The notes under the pieces were generated by a model. It did not search any database. It saw only the letters and a list, made by a program, of their open reading frames with translations, and was not told where the DNA came from. Both the position numbers and the translations under genes were made by a program. This document shows positions 17,109 through 25,306 of a stretch of DNA of 64,000 nucleotides, one piece after another. The stretch is from CAZOSF01 sp964582415 (GTDB lineage Bacteria; Bacteroidota; Bacteroidia; Flavobacteriales; Flavobacteriaceae): the NCBI GenBank assembly GCA_964582415.1, contig CAZOSF010000001.1, positions 1 to 64,000 on the forward strand, given 5' to 3'. Positions within the stretch are counted from its first letter, which is position 1, and each line of letters starts with the position of its first letter.

Positions 17109-18625
17109 ATGCTTCCCCTTATTTTAGAAGCTGCCTGAATGGCTTTCTGATAGTGGGCGCCTTCCATTTCCAGACCGATAACATCCCATGTGGAATCATG
17201 GAAAAATTTCAGAATATCCTTGTTTTGAAGTGAAGTTCCCAATACGGTGATCATTGCTCCCGAACAAACGTGCAGGTCTTCCGTAAAATGACTTTTTTTC
17301 AATTTGTTTTTAAAAGGATAATTATCGGCCGTTCCTTCAAAGACATGGGAGGTTGGAATCATGATGTCTCCCTTCCCGCCTTCCAAAATTCCAGCTTTCC
17401 CCATAATGGATATGGAGGCAACATTCATAAACTGTTTTTTTCCGTTGGTAAGGAAAGGCTTCAGCAATTCATCCATGGTCTCATACGCCTGCTCTCCGAA
17501 TGCATAATCCATTACTAGAATGATGGGGGCAGGTTCTGTTGAGGCACTTGCCAATTCGTTACCTACCTTTTCCATGTCAAACAATTGCACGTCGATGCTT
17601 GTACCGCTTTCATCTGCTAGATACACCATTCCGTGCTCCGTTGCGTATTTAGTAACTTTCTCCCTTAATTTTCCGCTTCCAGACTGGCTCAAGGTTTCAT
17701 ACAATTCTAATCGTGACTTCCCTTTGCTTTCGACAGTTAATGCGCGTTCAGCAAAGAGGGTGTTCATCACACTATGCATATTGGCGCTGATAATATGAAG
17801 TGGGCGTTGGAACCAATTTCGTTTATGCAATTCCTGTTTGATACGATGGGCCCATTTTTCACCGTAAATGTGATGTCCAATGCGTTCCCTTAGTACCGTA
17901 CTGAAAGTAATGAGTCTCTTTTTGTTTTCCAAGACCTCTTTTAAAGCACCTTTCCCCAGATAATAGATAATTCGCAAAAAACGATGCTCGTCTTCCTCGC
18001 AGGCAAATTCAGGATAGATTTCACTCACCTCTTCAAAAGTTCTTCCCAAGAAATTAGCGGTATGAGTTAGTGCAATTTCTTTTTCGTTTTGGGTGAGTTT
18101 TTTCTTGCTAAGTACCGTCTCCTCGAGCTTCTCCCAATCACGAATCACATCTCCCTCCTCATTGATCAATATCTGCGTCATGATTTTATGTGATTCGATG
18201 TACAAGAAAGTGAGATGGGTAAGAATATCATAAATATCACTTCGCCCACGGGTGATTTCTATATTCATCTGTTCCTCGTCAATGCGATAGCAGTTTCTAC
18301 GGCGTTTGGCAGGAATAATGGGCTTGAAATGAGAGTTCTTGTAGCCTTCGTCACCCGTAAGATTGATATAGGTAACCTCTTCTATGCCGTACGGCAACCG
18401 GTCCATAACATACAACAATCCCTGAAGTTCAATCTTTTCTTCGGCGATAGAACCATAGATTTCAGGTCTAAGAGTAAGAAGTGCGTCCCTCAGGGATTCG
18501 CCACTTATTCCCATGGGCTTGTAAAACCCTCGATTGAACAAATGGCGCATGGTAATATATAGCCGCTCTATGGCCCCAGAACTTTCTTGAGCCCTTGTTC
18601 TTGTATGGGTGCTAACCGTTTTCAT
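17109..18625 (-). CDS. Conserved protein of unknown function with nucleoside-phosphorylase-like C-terminus (probably DUF6909), truncated by gap
   Basis: Starting at the ATG at 18625, about 505 residues are visible before the gap. I recognise it as a conserved Bacteroidota protein, probably the family catalogued as DUF6909, with no established function. The N-terminal ~330 residues are helical and charged, without known motifs. From about residue 370 the pattern changes to beta-alpha units: PIILVMDYAFGEQA, SISIMGKAGIL, GDIMIPTSHVFEG and finally VIGLEMEGAHYQKAI. The last resembles the E-x-E(G) active-site helix of PNP/MTAN/AMP-nucleosidase phosphorylases. A TATCTTTG promoter motif lies 7 bases upstream. 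It is not obviously part of the rhamnose operon, since it has its own promoter. Confidence 0.65.
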
Positions 18626-18632
18626 AATGCTG

Positions 18633-18640
18633 CAAAGATA
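18633..18640 (-). promoter_or_regulatory. Bacteroidota -7 promoter element before the DUF6909-like gene
   Basis: Minus strand TATCTTTG, a full match to TAnnTTTG, ends 7 bases from the ATG at 18625. It lies in the 23-base spacer after the GH3-family gene. If used as in other Bacteroidota, transcription would start at or next to the start codon. Confidence 0.55.
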
Positions 18641-18648
18641 CTACTATT

Positions 18649-20145
18649 TTAAGCTTGAAGCCGAATCAATGCGTCGGCGATTTCCCGATCATTGGAAAGC
18701 CGTGGTACTTTATTCTGACCGCCTAATTTACCCTTTTGCTTCATATAGGCTGTGAAGGAGTCCTGCCTTAATGGACGTATTTTCAATGGTTGCAAAACTT
18801 TTCCAGCAATCAAATCATAGTAATAGGTGTTCTGTTCTTGAAGTTTTTGGTCTAAATGACTTGCTATTTTCTCCAAGTTCGATGGCTTCTCCTCAAACTC
18901 TACCAGCCATTCGTGATAGGGCAATTCATCCGCTTCCGGATTTGTTTGTGGCGCTACGGTGAATTCCGTAATCGAAAAACCAAAAGATTCCATGGCTGAA
19001 CGCATGGCTTCCTCCACTTCCTTCCCGATAACATGTTCTCCAAAGGCCGATATAAAATGTTTTATCCTACCCGTAACAACAATTTTATACGGTTTTAACG
19101 AAGTGAATTTGACGGTGTCTCCCAGATTATAGGCCCATAGTCCGGCGTTGGAAGAAACCAGCATCACATAATTAACCCCAAGCTCCACCTGACCTATCGT
19201 AAGCCGTTTGGGATGCTCCGTAAAGAATTCATCGGCTCGAACGAATTCATAAAACATTCCGGAATCCAATTGTAACAATAAGCCGGGATCTTTTTGTTCG
19301 TTTTGAAAGGCAAAAAATCCTTCGGATGCTGGGTACAATTCGATACTGTCAACCGGCCTGCCAATAAGTTTTTCGAATTTATTTCGATAGGGTTCATAGT
19401 TCACGCCTCCATAAATGAAAAGGTCGAAATTAGGAAACAATTCCCCTACCGGTTTGCCAGATCGCTTCACCAATCTTTCGAAATACATCTGGACCCACGA
19501 AGGGATGCCACTGATGATAGACATGTTTTCCTTGAGGGTTTCCTCTACGATAGCATCCACCTTTTCCTCCCAGTCGTCAATACAGTTCGTTTCCCAGGAG
19601 GGCATACGATTTTTCTGTAAATAGGAGGGCACATAATGAGCTACAATCCCCGAAAGTCGGCCCAATTTAATTCCGTTCTTTTCACTTAATTCCGGACTCC
19701 CTTGAAGAAAAATCATCTTCCCATCCACGATGTCCGTGTTCCCGGTTTCATTAATATAACACAGAATTGCGTTCCGGGCTGCCCGAATGTGGGTAGGCAT
19801 GGAAGCCTTAGTTAGGGGAATATATTTGGAACCGGAAGTGGTGCCCGAAGTCTTGGCAAAGTAAAGTGGTTTCCCGGGCCAAAGAATATCTTCATTTCCC
19901 GCAACAACCTTGTCAATATACGGCCGTAAATCTTCATAGTCACGAATAGGCACACGTTCCACAAAGTCGGCGTGTGACTGTATTTCTGCGAATTTATGGT
20001 CTTTTCCAAATTGCGTCCCTTTGGCAGCATCAATCAATTCTTCAAAAACCGCTTCTTGGGTTTCAATGGGATGGGAGGACCAAACCCGTATGCCCCGAAC
20101 CACCATTTTTGCGAACAATTTTGCGCCAAATGCTTTTAGGGACAT
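18649..20145 (-). CDS. GH3 auxin-responsive promoter family protein (acyl-adenylate forming)
   Basis: A 498-residue protein of the GH3 branch of the ANL adenylating enzymes. The ATP-binding P-loop is visible as AKTSGTTSGSKYIPLT near residue 110, followed by GGVNYEPY, ELYPASEGFFAFQ (the adenine-binding YxASE block) and NLGDTVKFT with VVTGRIKHFISAFGEH of the C-terminal lid. In plants GH3 proteins conjugate amino acids to acyl hormones; the substrate of bacterial members is unknown. It begins 2 bases after the stop of the M23 peptidase gene and is likely co-transcribed with it, which hints at an envelope-related role, but that is inference. Confidence 0.88.
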   Translation of the reverse strand: MSLKAFGAKLFAKMVVRGIRVWSSHPIETQEAVFEELIDAAKGTQFGKDHKFAEIQSHADFVERVPIRDYEDLRPYIDKVVAGNEDILWPGKPLYFAKTSGTTSGSKYIPLTKASMPTHIRAARNAILCYINETGNTDIVDGKMIFLQGSPELSEKNGIKLGRLSGIVAHYVPSYLQKNRMPSWETNCIDDWEEKVDAIVEETLKENMSIISGIPSWVQMYFERLVKRSGKPVGELFPNFDLFIYGGVNYEPYRNKFEKLIGRPVDSIELYPASEGFFAFQNEQKDPGLLLQLDSGMFYEFVRADEFFTEHPKRLTIGQVELGVNYVMLVSSNAGLWAYNLGDTVKFTSLKPYKIVVTGRIKHFISAFGEHVIGKEVEEAMRSAMESFGFSITEFTVAPQTNPEADELPYHEWLVEFEEKPSNLEKIASHLDQKLQEQNTYYYDLIAGKVLQPLKIRPLRQDSFTAYMKQKGKLGGQNKVPRLSNDREIADALIRLQA

Positions 20146-20147
20146 AG

Positions 20148-21014
20148 CTAGTTGAAATCGATAAAGTTTCTTGGATTGATTGGATATCCTTCACTCCACA
20201 ACTCGAAGTGTAAGTGCGGACCAGTAGTAAATTCTCCCGTGTTACCAGAAGTGGCAATTACCTCTCCGGCCTTTACCAAATCTCCTTGCTGTTTCGTTAA
20301 GGAGGCATTATGTTTATAAACCGAAATCAGGTCATAGGGATGCTTGATAATAATCACATAGCCGGTTTCAACGGTCCACTCGGCGAAAATAACCACTCCG
20401 TCTGCAACGGCCTTTACGGGACTATTTTTGGGCGTTACAATATCCACCGCATAGTGGCGGTCTTCAGGATTATAATCTTCCGTAATTGTTCCCGAAGCAG
20501 GTGGAAAAAGAACAAAGTTAATGGCGGGATCCTGTAATAGGGGATTGTATTTATCCTCTTGTTGTACCCGTTCCCGAAGTAACGAATCTTCTCTCGAGGG
20601 TAAAAGTAAGGCTTCATTTATTTCCTGCTGTACCGCCTCGAAAATAGAATCCTTATTGAGCTGTTCTGCGCTAACATCTCCGGTAAGCACTTTTCGTATG
20701 GAAGCAAGATATTGTTCGTTGGCAACCAATTTTTGCTGAAGGGAATCGGTCTTGTATGCCAACTCGGTAGCTTTTTTCTTCAATGCCGTAGAAGAATACC
20801 CAGGGATATATTCTCTTAGCGGGGTAAAAGCGATTAAAATTGTGGTAGCAGTAATAAGTACTAGGGCAAAAATCATGCTGAACACAAATACGTTCAGTCG
20901 GTTCAGTTTGAACGAGAAACGCTCTTCGAAAGTTTCTTCATTGAGCACCACCAACCGGTACTTATGAAGTAATTTTCGCTTAATTTTTTTCCCTCTTTTC
21001 TCTTTCTTTTCCAT
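20148..21014 (-). CDS. M23 family membrane-anchored peptidoglycan peptidase
   Basis: A 288-residue protein with a very basic cytoplasmic N-terminus, one membrane anchor at about residues 40-62 (VFVFSMIFALVLITATTILI), a coiled-coil stretch (85-115), and a C-terminal LytM/M23 domain. Metal ligands are visible as RHYAVD (H and D) and PHLHFEL (HxH). The catalytic positions look complete, so an active zinc endopeptidase cutting peptide cross-links in the periplasm is plausible, although some anchored family members only regulate amidases. A TACATTTG promoter element lies about 20 bases upstream, divergent from tatA. Confidence 0.9.
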   Translation of the reverse strand: MEKKEKRGKKIKRKLLHKYRLVVLNEETFEERFSFKLNRLNVFVFSMIFALVLITATTILIAFTPLREYIPGYSSTALKKKATELAYKTDSLQQKLVANEQYLASIRKVLTGDVSAEQLNKDSIFEAVQQEINEALLLPSREDSLLRERVQQEDKYNPLLQDPAINFVLFPPASGTITEDYNPEDRHYAVDIVTPKNSPVKAVADGVVIFAEWTVETGYVIIIKHPYDLISVYKHNASLTKQQGDLVKAGEVIATSGNTGEFTTGPHLHFELWSEGYPINPRNFIDFN

Positions 21015-21032
21015 AAAAAGCTAAAGGTTGCA

Positions 21033-21040
21033 CAAATGTA
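21033..21040 (-). promoter_or_regulatory. Bacteroidota -7 promoter element before the M23 peptidase gene
   Basis: Minus strand TACATTTG matches TAnnTTTG and lies 18 bases upstream of the ATG at 21014. It is back to back with the tatA promoter element in the same 105-base divergent spacer. Confidence 0.5.
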
Positions 21041-21092
21041 CGTTGATTCTATGAAACTTAGCTGGAAAACGTTGTATGTTCATATTTCTTGT

Positions 21093-21100
21093 TACCTTTG
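21093..21100 (+). promoter_or_regulatory. Bacteroidota -7 promoter element before tatA
   Basis: TACCTTTG ends 19 bases upstream of the tatA ATG. A TTG at 21072-21074 lies 18 bases further upstream, within the spacing reported for flavobacterial -33/-7 promoters. Confidence 0.6.
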
Positions 21101-21119
21101 CTCTATAAATTTTTAAAAA

Positions 21120-21308
21120 ATGGAAGCATTGGTATTACCCCTAGCGATTGGCCCTTGGCAAATTGTATTGATCGTAGTCGTTGTATTGTTGTTGTTTGGC
21201 GGTAAGAAAATTCCAGAGCTGATGCGTGGATTGGGAAGCGGAATCAAAGAATTTAAAGATGCTTCCAAAGAAGATAACAACAACGATAAGTTAGAAGACA
21301 AGAAATAA
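21120..21308 (+). CDS. tatA: Twin-arginine translocase subunit TatA
   Basis: A 62-residue protein: short periplasmic start, one membrane helix (about residues 13-27), then the conserved [20 protein letters not shown] amphipathic helix and a charged, unstructured tail rich in K/D/N. The FGxxKLPE-like hinge is the hallmark of TatA/TatE. It oligomerises in the inner membrane to form the passage for folded proteins exported by the Tat pathway; tatC is not in this window. The gene has its own promoter-like motif and a strong terminator directly after it, so it looks monocistronic. Confidence 0.94.
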   Translation: MEALVLPLAIGPWQIVLIVVVVLLLFGGKKIPELMRGLGSGIKEFKDASKEDNNNDKLEDKK

Positions 21309-21325
21309 CCCTTGGTTATAGATAC

Positions 21326-21357
21326 AAAAAACCCGAAGGTGAACTTCGGGTTTTTTT
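21326..21357. terminator. Bidirectional intrinsic terminator between tatA and the DUF4837 gene
   Basis: CCCGAAG, five bases, then CTTCGGG forms a 7-bp GC-rich stem with an A-run before it and seven Ts after it. It serves tatA on the plus strand and the convergent DUF4837 gene on the minus strand. Confidence 0.9.
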
Positions 21358-21362
21358 ATGTT

Positions 21363-22346
21363 TTATTGAATCTTTGCCGATCGTATGATGGATTCCAGTT
21401 CAAACTGGAGATCGCGTTTTTCCATCGAGGGCGCATAGGTGAATCCCTCCATGATTAGATAACGGTCATTGGCTTCATCCCGAATGGCATAATTAAGAAA
21501 AGGGCCCGCCATATAAGCGTCTTTTACCTCCCAAGTTCCCTTAGTTTCATAGGCAAATTTACCGTCTATTTGAGTGGTAAACAAGAAGGGGGAAAAGGCT
21601 TCTTCGGTAATAAAAAGCGCGTCGTCTTCAACCGGTAAATAGCTGGAACCAATCGTGTCGCGCATCCTGATGATATCCCCAATCAATGAAGAATCTTCGC
21701 GAATAATATTCAGCGGCACTTCGTAAATCAAAATGTTGGTGCTTCCGTTCGACTTCAAGTCTTTTCGAATCCAGTAAAAATCGTCACAACCAGAAGCCAC
21801 GCGATAGGCAGATGGAATCTGCAGGGTTACCCCAAAACGTTCCTTTAAAGAATCTATCTTTAATAGCGAAATCCGAGTGCGTTTTTGTCGCTCCTTAATT
21901 TCAGATAATTTAAAGTTGTGTATAATATTCTGATAATTTGAGTCGATAAGGGAGATTAAACCTTCCTCTGAAGTGGCTTTTATATAAGCACCGATTTGCG
22001 GTTTTGCATAGGAATTCTCCTTTAGGGATACCGCATTGGTGTCGGCCACGGAAACATACATAAAGGTTCTGTAGCTACGAGCAAAGTCCGTAAAGTTTTC
22101 TGGTTGGATCTGATTAATGCTGAAAATCGGTTCTATCTGCGGTAAGCCATCGGTAGGTGCGGCAAAATATTCACGGATTTTCTCTCCCACTTCGCCATTC
22201 CATAACTCATTGGTGATAACGACCTGTAAACCGTTGATCGCGCCCACCGATTCGGGCAAATAGGTGGTATCCCTTTTACCGGTAGTGGATTCGCAGGAAA
22301 AAAGAAGTATGCTGAAAAAAATAAAGGGATATATAAGTACTCTCAT
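21363..22346 (-). CDS. DUF4837 family lipoprotein
   Basis: This 327-residue protein starts with a lipoprotein signal peptide ending in LLFSC (cysteine near residue 18) and then a mature domain I recognise as DUF4837, a Bacteroidota-specific family of unknown function. The mature part is mixed alpha/beta; no catalytic motif is apparent. The gene lies 20 bases after the LysM/transglycosylase gene and is probably co-transcribed with it, so a role in cell-wall turnover is a reasonable guess from context only. The terminator at 21326-21357 closes the unit. Confidence 0.82.
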   Translation of the reverse strand: MRVLIYPFIFFSILLFSCESTTGKRDTTYLPESVGAINGLQVVITNELWNGEVGEKIREYFAAPTDGLPQIEPIFSINQIQPENFTDFARSYRTFMYVSVADTNAVSLKENSYAKPQIGAYIKATSEEGLISLIDSNYQNIIHNFKLSEIKERQKRTRISLLKIDSLKERFGVTLQIPSAYRVASGCDDFYWIRKDLKSNGSTNILIYEVPLNIIREDSSLIGDIIRMRDTIGSSYLPVEDDALFITEEAFSPFLFTTQIDGKFAYETKGTWEVKDAYMAGPFLNYAIRDEANDRYLIMEGFTYAPSMEKRDLQFELESIIRSAKIQ

Positions 22347-22366
22347 GGTTCTAAATTAAAGGAATT

Positions 22367-23986
22367 TTAGCCTCTGGAAACCTTTAGCGTCATTCCTGGT
22401 TTTAAATCATCACCACTAATATCGTTCCACTTTTTCAAATCCTCTATAGAAACCGAGGGAAATTTTTTTGAAATACTCCACAGGGTATCGCCCTGTTGTA
22501 CGGTGTAGGTTTTCGCATTCTCAGTTACAGGCGCTTCTTTCTTGGTTGTGGAACCTTTCGAAGCAACCGATTTTCTGGGATAGATCGTCAATCGTTGCCC
22601 GATTCGTATACGATCGTTTCTGAGTCCGTTCCACTGTCGAATTTGATTCACGGAGACCCCATATCTTGTGGCAATTTTACCTAAAAAGTCACCGCTTTTC
22701 ACGCGATAATGAATCTTGTCGCTCTGTTCAGTATATTCCGGTAACGTGGCCTCTTTTGTTTTAAATTCGGAGTCTGCCAATGCATAAATTGCTGGTTCAT
22801 TGGTAACAAATTTGCCAACGGCATCTACTGGAAGTCGAAGTACATACTCTTCATCCTTTACGACAGGAATGATCCCCAATTTATAAGAGGGATTCAAGAA
22901 TTCCAGTTCGGCCAGATCGGTATTCGTCACCTTGGCAACCTGCTCCAAGGAAATCATTTTTTTAACTTTTATGGTGTCGGTGGCAATGTATGGAAACTGT
23001 GGTCCTTTTGGTTGGAATCCATGTTCCTCGGCATACTCAAAAATGTACATGGTTGCTAAAAATGCCGGCACATACCCAGCCGTTTCCCTGGGCAAATAGT
23101 TCCGAATATTCCAATAATTTGTTCGCCCGCCCGATCTTCGAATGGCCTTGGAAACATTCCCAGGACCACTATTATAGGCGGCAAGTGCGAGATCCCAATC
23201 TTCCAAGCTGTTGTACAATCGACTTAAATATTTTGCAGCGGCCTCAGTAGCCAGAATAGGGTCGGATCGCTCATCGACATAACTGCTAACTTCCAATCCG
23301 AAAATCTTCCCTGTCTGAAACATGAATTGCCATAGTCCCTTAGCGCCAACCCTTGAGGTAGCTCTTGGATTTAATGCCGACTCGACAATCGCAAGGTACT
23401 TTAGTTCAAGCGGAAGTCCGTGCCTGTCTAGTTCTTCTTCGAACATCGGGAAGTAATATTGGCTCAACGCCATCAATCGGGTAAGGGTTTTTCTCCTATT
23501 CTTAAGATAGCTTTTTATAACGCTTTCCAAGGAAGGGTTATACTCAACTCGAAAAGGTGTGCGGGCATCCAGTTCGGCCAGCCGCTCCTTAAGTAACTCT
23601 GTGGATAGTTCTGGATAGTCGATGCTGTCTTGCTGCAGGGAATCTTGTTCACCCCAAGCAGTAATTGCTCCATAAATTTCCTCAAAAAGGTCATTATTGT
23701 ATAAATGATCCAGCCAAAGGGAATCGATCCTACGTGCTTTGGCCACGTCCTGAAGATTGTAAATAGTGGTATCTTTTTCCCTTAAAGTGATGGTGGTTTT
23801 GGGAAGATCATTGTCCATTTCGGTAATAGCTAAAGTATCCACCATCCTCATCGATTTTGTGGGTAATTCGGACTTCAGTGTGTCCTGAGGAGTGTCTACG
23901 GCAGTCACTTCTTGAGCAAACAAAGGAGTGCTCAGAAGCCAAAATGAAGCTATTAAAACCTTGAAATTCAAATTTTTATAATACAT
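22367..23986 (-). CDS. MltD-like lytic transglycosylase with two LysM domains
   Basis: The 539-residue exported protein has a signal peptide ending in LFAQ (about residue 24), a spacer, an SLT family 1 catalytic domain (about 170-320) and two C-terminal LysM repeats. The catalytic glutamate is in AIVESALNP, followed by GAKGLWQFM and AYNSGPGNV, the ES, GLMQ-like and AYNxG motifs. The LysM repeats begin at IHYRVKSGDFLGKIA and KTYTVQQGDTLWSIS. It would cleave the glycan strand of peptidoglycan at MurNAc-GlcNAc bonds in the periplasm. It heads a unit with the DUF4837 lipoprotein. Confidence 0.93.
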   Translation of the reverse strand: MYYKNLNFKVLIASFWLLSTPLFAQEVTAVDTPQDTLKSELPTKSMRMVDTLAITEMDNDLPKTTITLREKDTTIYNLQDVAKARRIDSLWLDHLYNNDLFEEIYGAITAWGEQDSLQQDSIDYPELSTELLKERLAELDARTPFRVEYNPSLESVIKSYLKNRRKTLTRLMALSQYYFPMFEEELDRHGLPLELKYLAIVESALNPRATSRVGAKGLWQFMFQTGKIFGLEVSSYVDERSDPILATEAAAKYLSRLYNSLEDWDLALAAYNSGPGNVSKAIRRSGGRTNYWNIRNYLPRETAGYVPAFLATMYIFEYAEEHGFQPKGPQFPYIATDTIKVKKMISLEQVAKVTNTDLAELEFLNPSYKLGIIPVVKDEEYVLRLPVDAVGKFVTNEPAIYALADSEFKTKEATLPEYTEQSDKIHYRVKSGDFLGKIATRYGVSVNQIRQWNGLRNDRIRIGQRLTIYPRKSVASKGSTTKKEAPVTENAKTYTVQQGDTLWSISKKFPSVSIEDLKKWNDISGDDLKPGMTLKVSRG

Positions 23987-24046
23987 CAGTAGGTAAATTC
24001 GCCGTTAAAAATACGGATTTACAGCCATTTAGCAATACTTTACCTA

Positions 24047-25234
24047 TTACTCCAAGATTGCGGCTATTCCAGGGAGTGTCTGCCCTTCCAACATTTCCAA
24101 CATGGCGCCCCCTCCGGTAGACACGTAGCTTACTTTGTCTCCGTAGTTAAACTGTTTCACAGCGGCAACGCTATCACCTCCGCCCACAAGGGAAAAAGCA
24201 CCCGCTTTTGTTGCCTGCGCTATCGCTTCACAAATAGCTATTGTACCCTCGGCGAATTTGGGCAATTCGAAAACTCCCACAGGGCCATTAAACAAAATAG
24301 TGTTGGAGTTCTTTATGATGTCGGCAAAATCGGCGCGGGTAACAGGCCCGGCATCCAATCCCATCCATCCGTCTGGAATGTTTTTAATATCGGAGGTTTT
24401 TATTGTAGCATCGTTCGAAAAGGCGTCTGCGATAATGCTATCTACAGGTAAATGGACAACCACGTCTTTTTCATCTGCTTTTTTCAATATCTCCAAAGCT
24501 AGCTCCATTTTGTCGTCCTCAACCAGCGAGTTCCCAATCTTACCGCCTTGTGCCTTGATAAAAGTAAAGGCCATGCCTCCACCAATGATGAGGTGGTTAA
24601 TTTTATCTAAAATGTTTTCAATAACGGTAATCTTAGACGAAACCTTTGCCCCTCCGATAATTGCCGTAACAGGGCTCTTGCTGTCGGTAAGCACCTTATT
24701 TACATTTTCTATTTCAGCAGCCATCAAATAACCAAAGCATTTGTTGTCGGGGAAAAATTGTGCAACGATTGTAGTGGATGCGTGCGCCCTATGTGCGGTT
24801 CCAAACGCATCATTTACATAGATATCGCCCCATTGGGAAAGTGCTTTTGCAAAGTCGATATCGCCTTTTGTTTCCTCTGGATGATAGCGTAAATTTTCCA
24901 ACAATAAAATCTCTCCTGATTTCAAATTACCCACTGCCTTGGCCACATTGTCTCCAATACAATCATCCACAAACTTGACATTTACTCCCAAAACTTCTGA
25001 AGCCCTGGAAACGATATGTTGAAGGGAAAATTCATTTTCCCTATCCTTGGGTCTCCCCAAGTGAGACATTAAAACACAGCTGCCACCATCTTCCAATATT
25101 TTCTGGATAGTAGGTTTGGCTGCTTCTATTCGAGTAGCATCCGTTACCTCCAAAGCGTCGTTTAATGGGACATTAAAATCTACTCGAATCAAGGCTTTTT
25201 TGTTCTTGAAATTAAAGCTATCTATGGTTTTCAT
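24047..25234 (-). CDS. pgk: Phosphoglycerate kinase
   Basis: From the ATG at 25234 the protein has 395 residues, the normal size. Signatures are RVDFNVPL near residue 18, LMSHLGRP, LLENLRYHPEE, the GGAKVSSKI hinge, NGPVGVFE and the C-terminal GGGDSVAAV nucleotide loop. It transfers phosphate between 1,3-bisphosphoglycerate and ADP in glycolysis. A longer reading frame to 25351 exists, but its extra 39 codons lie beyond the TATATTTG promoter element at 25260-25253 and are not conserved in the family, so the downstream start is preferred. It is divergent from holB. Confidence 0.97.
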   Translation of the reverse strand: MKTIDSFNFKNKKALIRVDFNVPLNDALEVTDATRIEAAKPTIQKILEDGGSCVLMSHLGRPKDRENEFSLQHIVSRASEVLGVNVKFVDDCIGDNVAKAVGNLKSGEILLLENLRYHPEETKGDIDFAKALSQWGDIYVNDAFGTAHRAHASTTIVAQFFPDNKCFGYLMAAEIENVNKVLTDSKSPVTAIIGGAKVSSKITVIENILDKINHLIIGGGMAFTFIKAQGGKIGNSLVEDDKMELALEILKKADEKDVVVHLPVDSIIADAFSNDATIKTSDIKNIPDGWMGLDAGPVTRADFADIIKNSNTILFNGPVGVFELPKFAEGTIAICEAIAQATKAGAFSLVGGGDSVAAVKQFNYGDKVSYVSTGGGAMLEMLEGQTLPGIAAILE

Positions 25235-25252
25235 ATTCTGAATTTTGAATAA

Positions 25253-25260
25253 CAAATATA
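25253..25260 (-). promoter_or_regulatory. Bacteroidota -7 promoter element before pgk
   Basis: Minus strand TATATTTG lies 18 bases upstream of the pgk ATG at 25234 and supports that start over the longer open frame. Confidence 0.55.
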
Positions 25261-25295
25261 GGGTTTTATAGGATGTAGGGGTGCATAAAAAAGTG

Positions 25296-25303
25296 TAGAT
25301 TTG
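25296..25303 (+). promoter_or_regulatory. Bacteroidota -7 promoter element before holB
   Basis: TAGATTTG matches TAnnTTTG and ends only 3 bases before the holB ATG at 25307. Transcription would then begin at or inside the start codon, giving a leaderless message, unless another promoter is used. Confidence 0.4.
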
Positions 25304-25306
25304 CCT

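Noticed and set aside
16331..18625. A single 764-residue protein
   Set aside because: It exists only because the frame is open across 100 Ns; both halves belong to different families.
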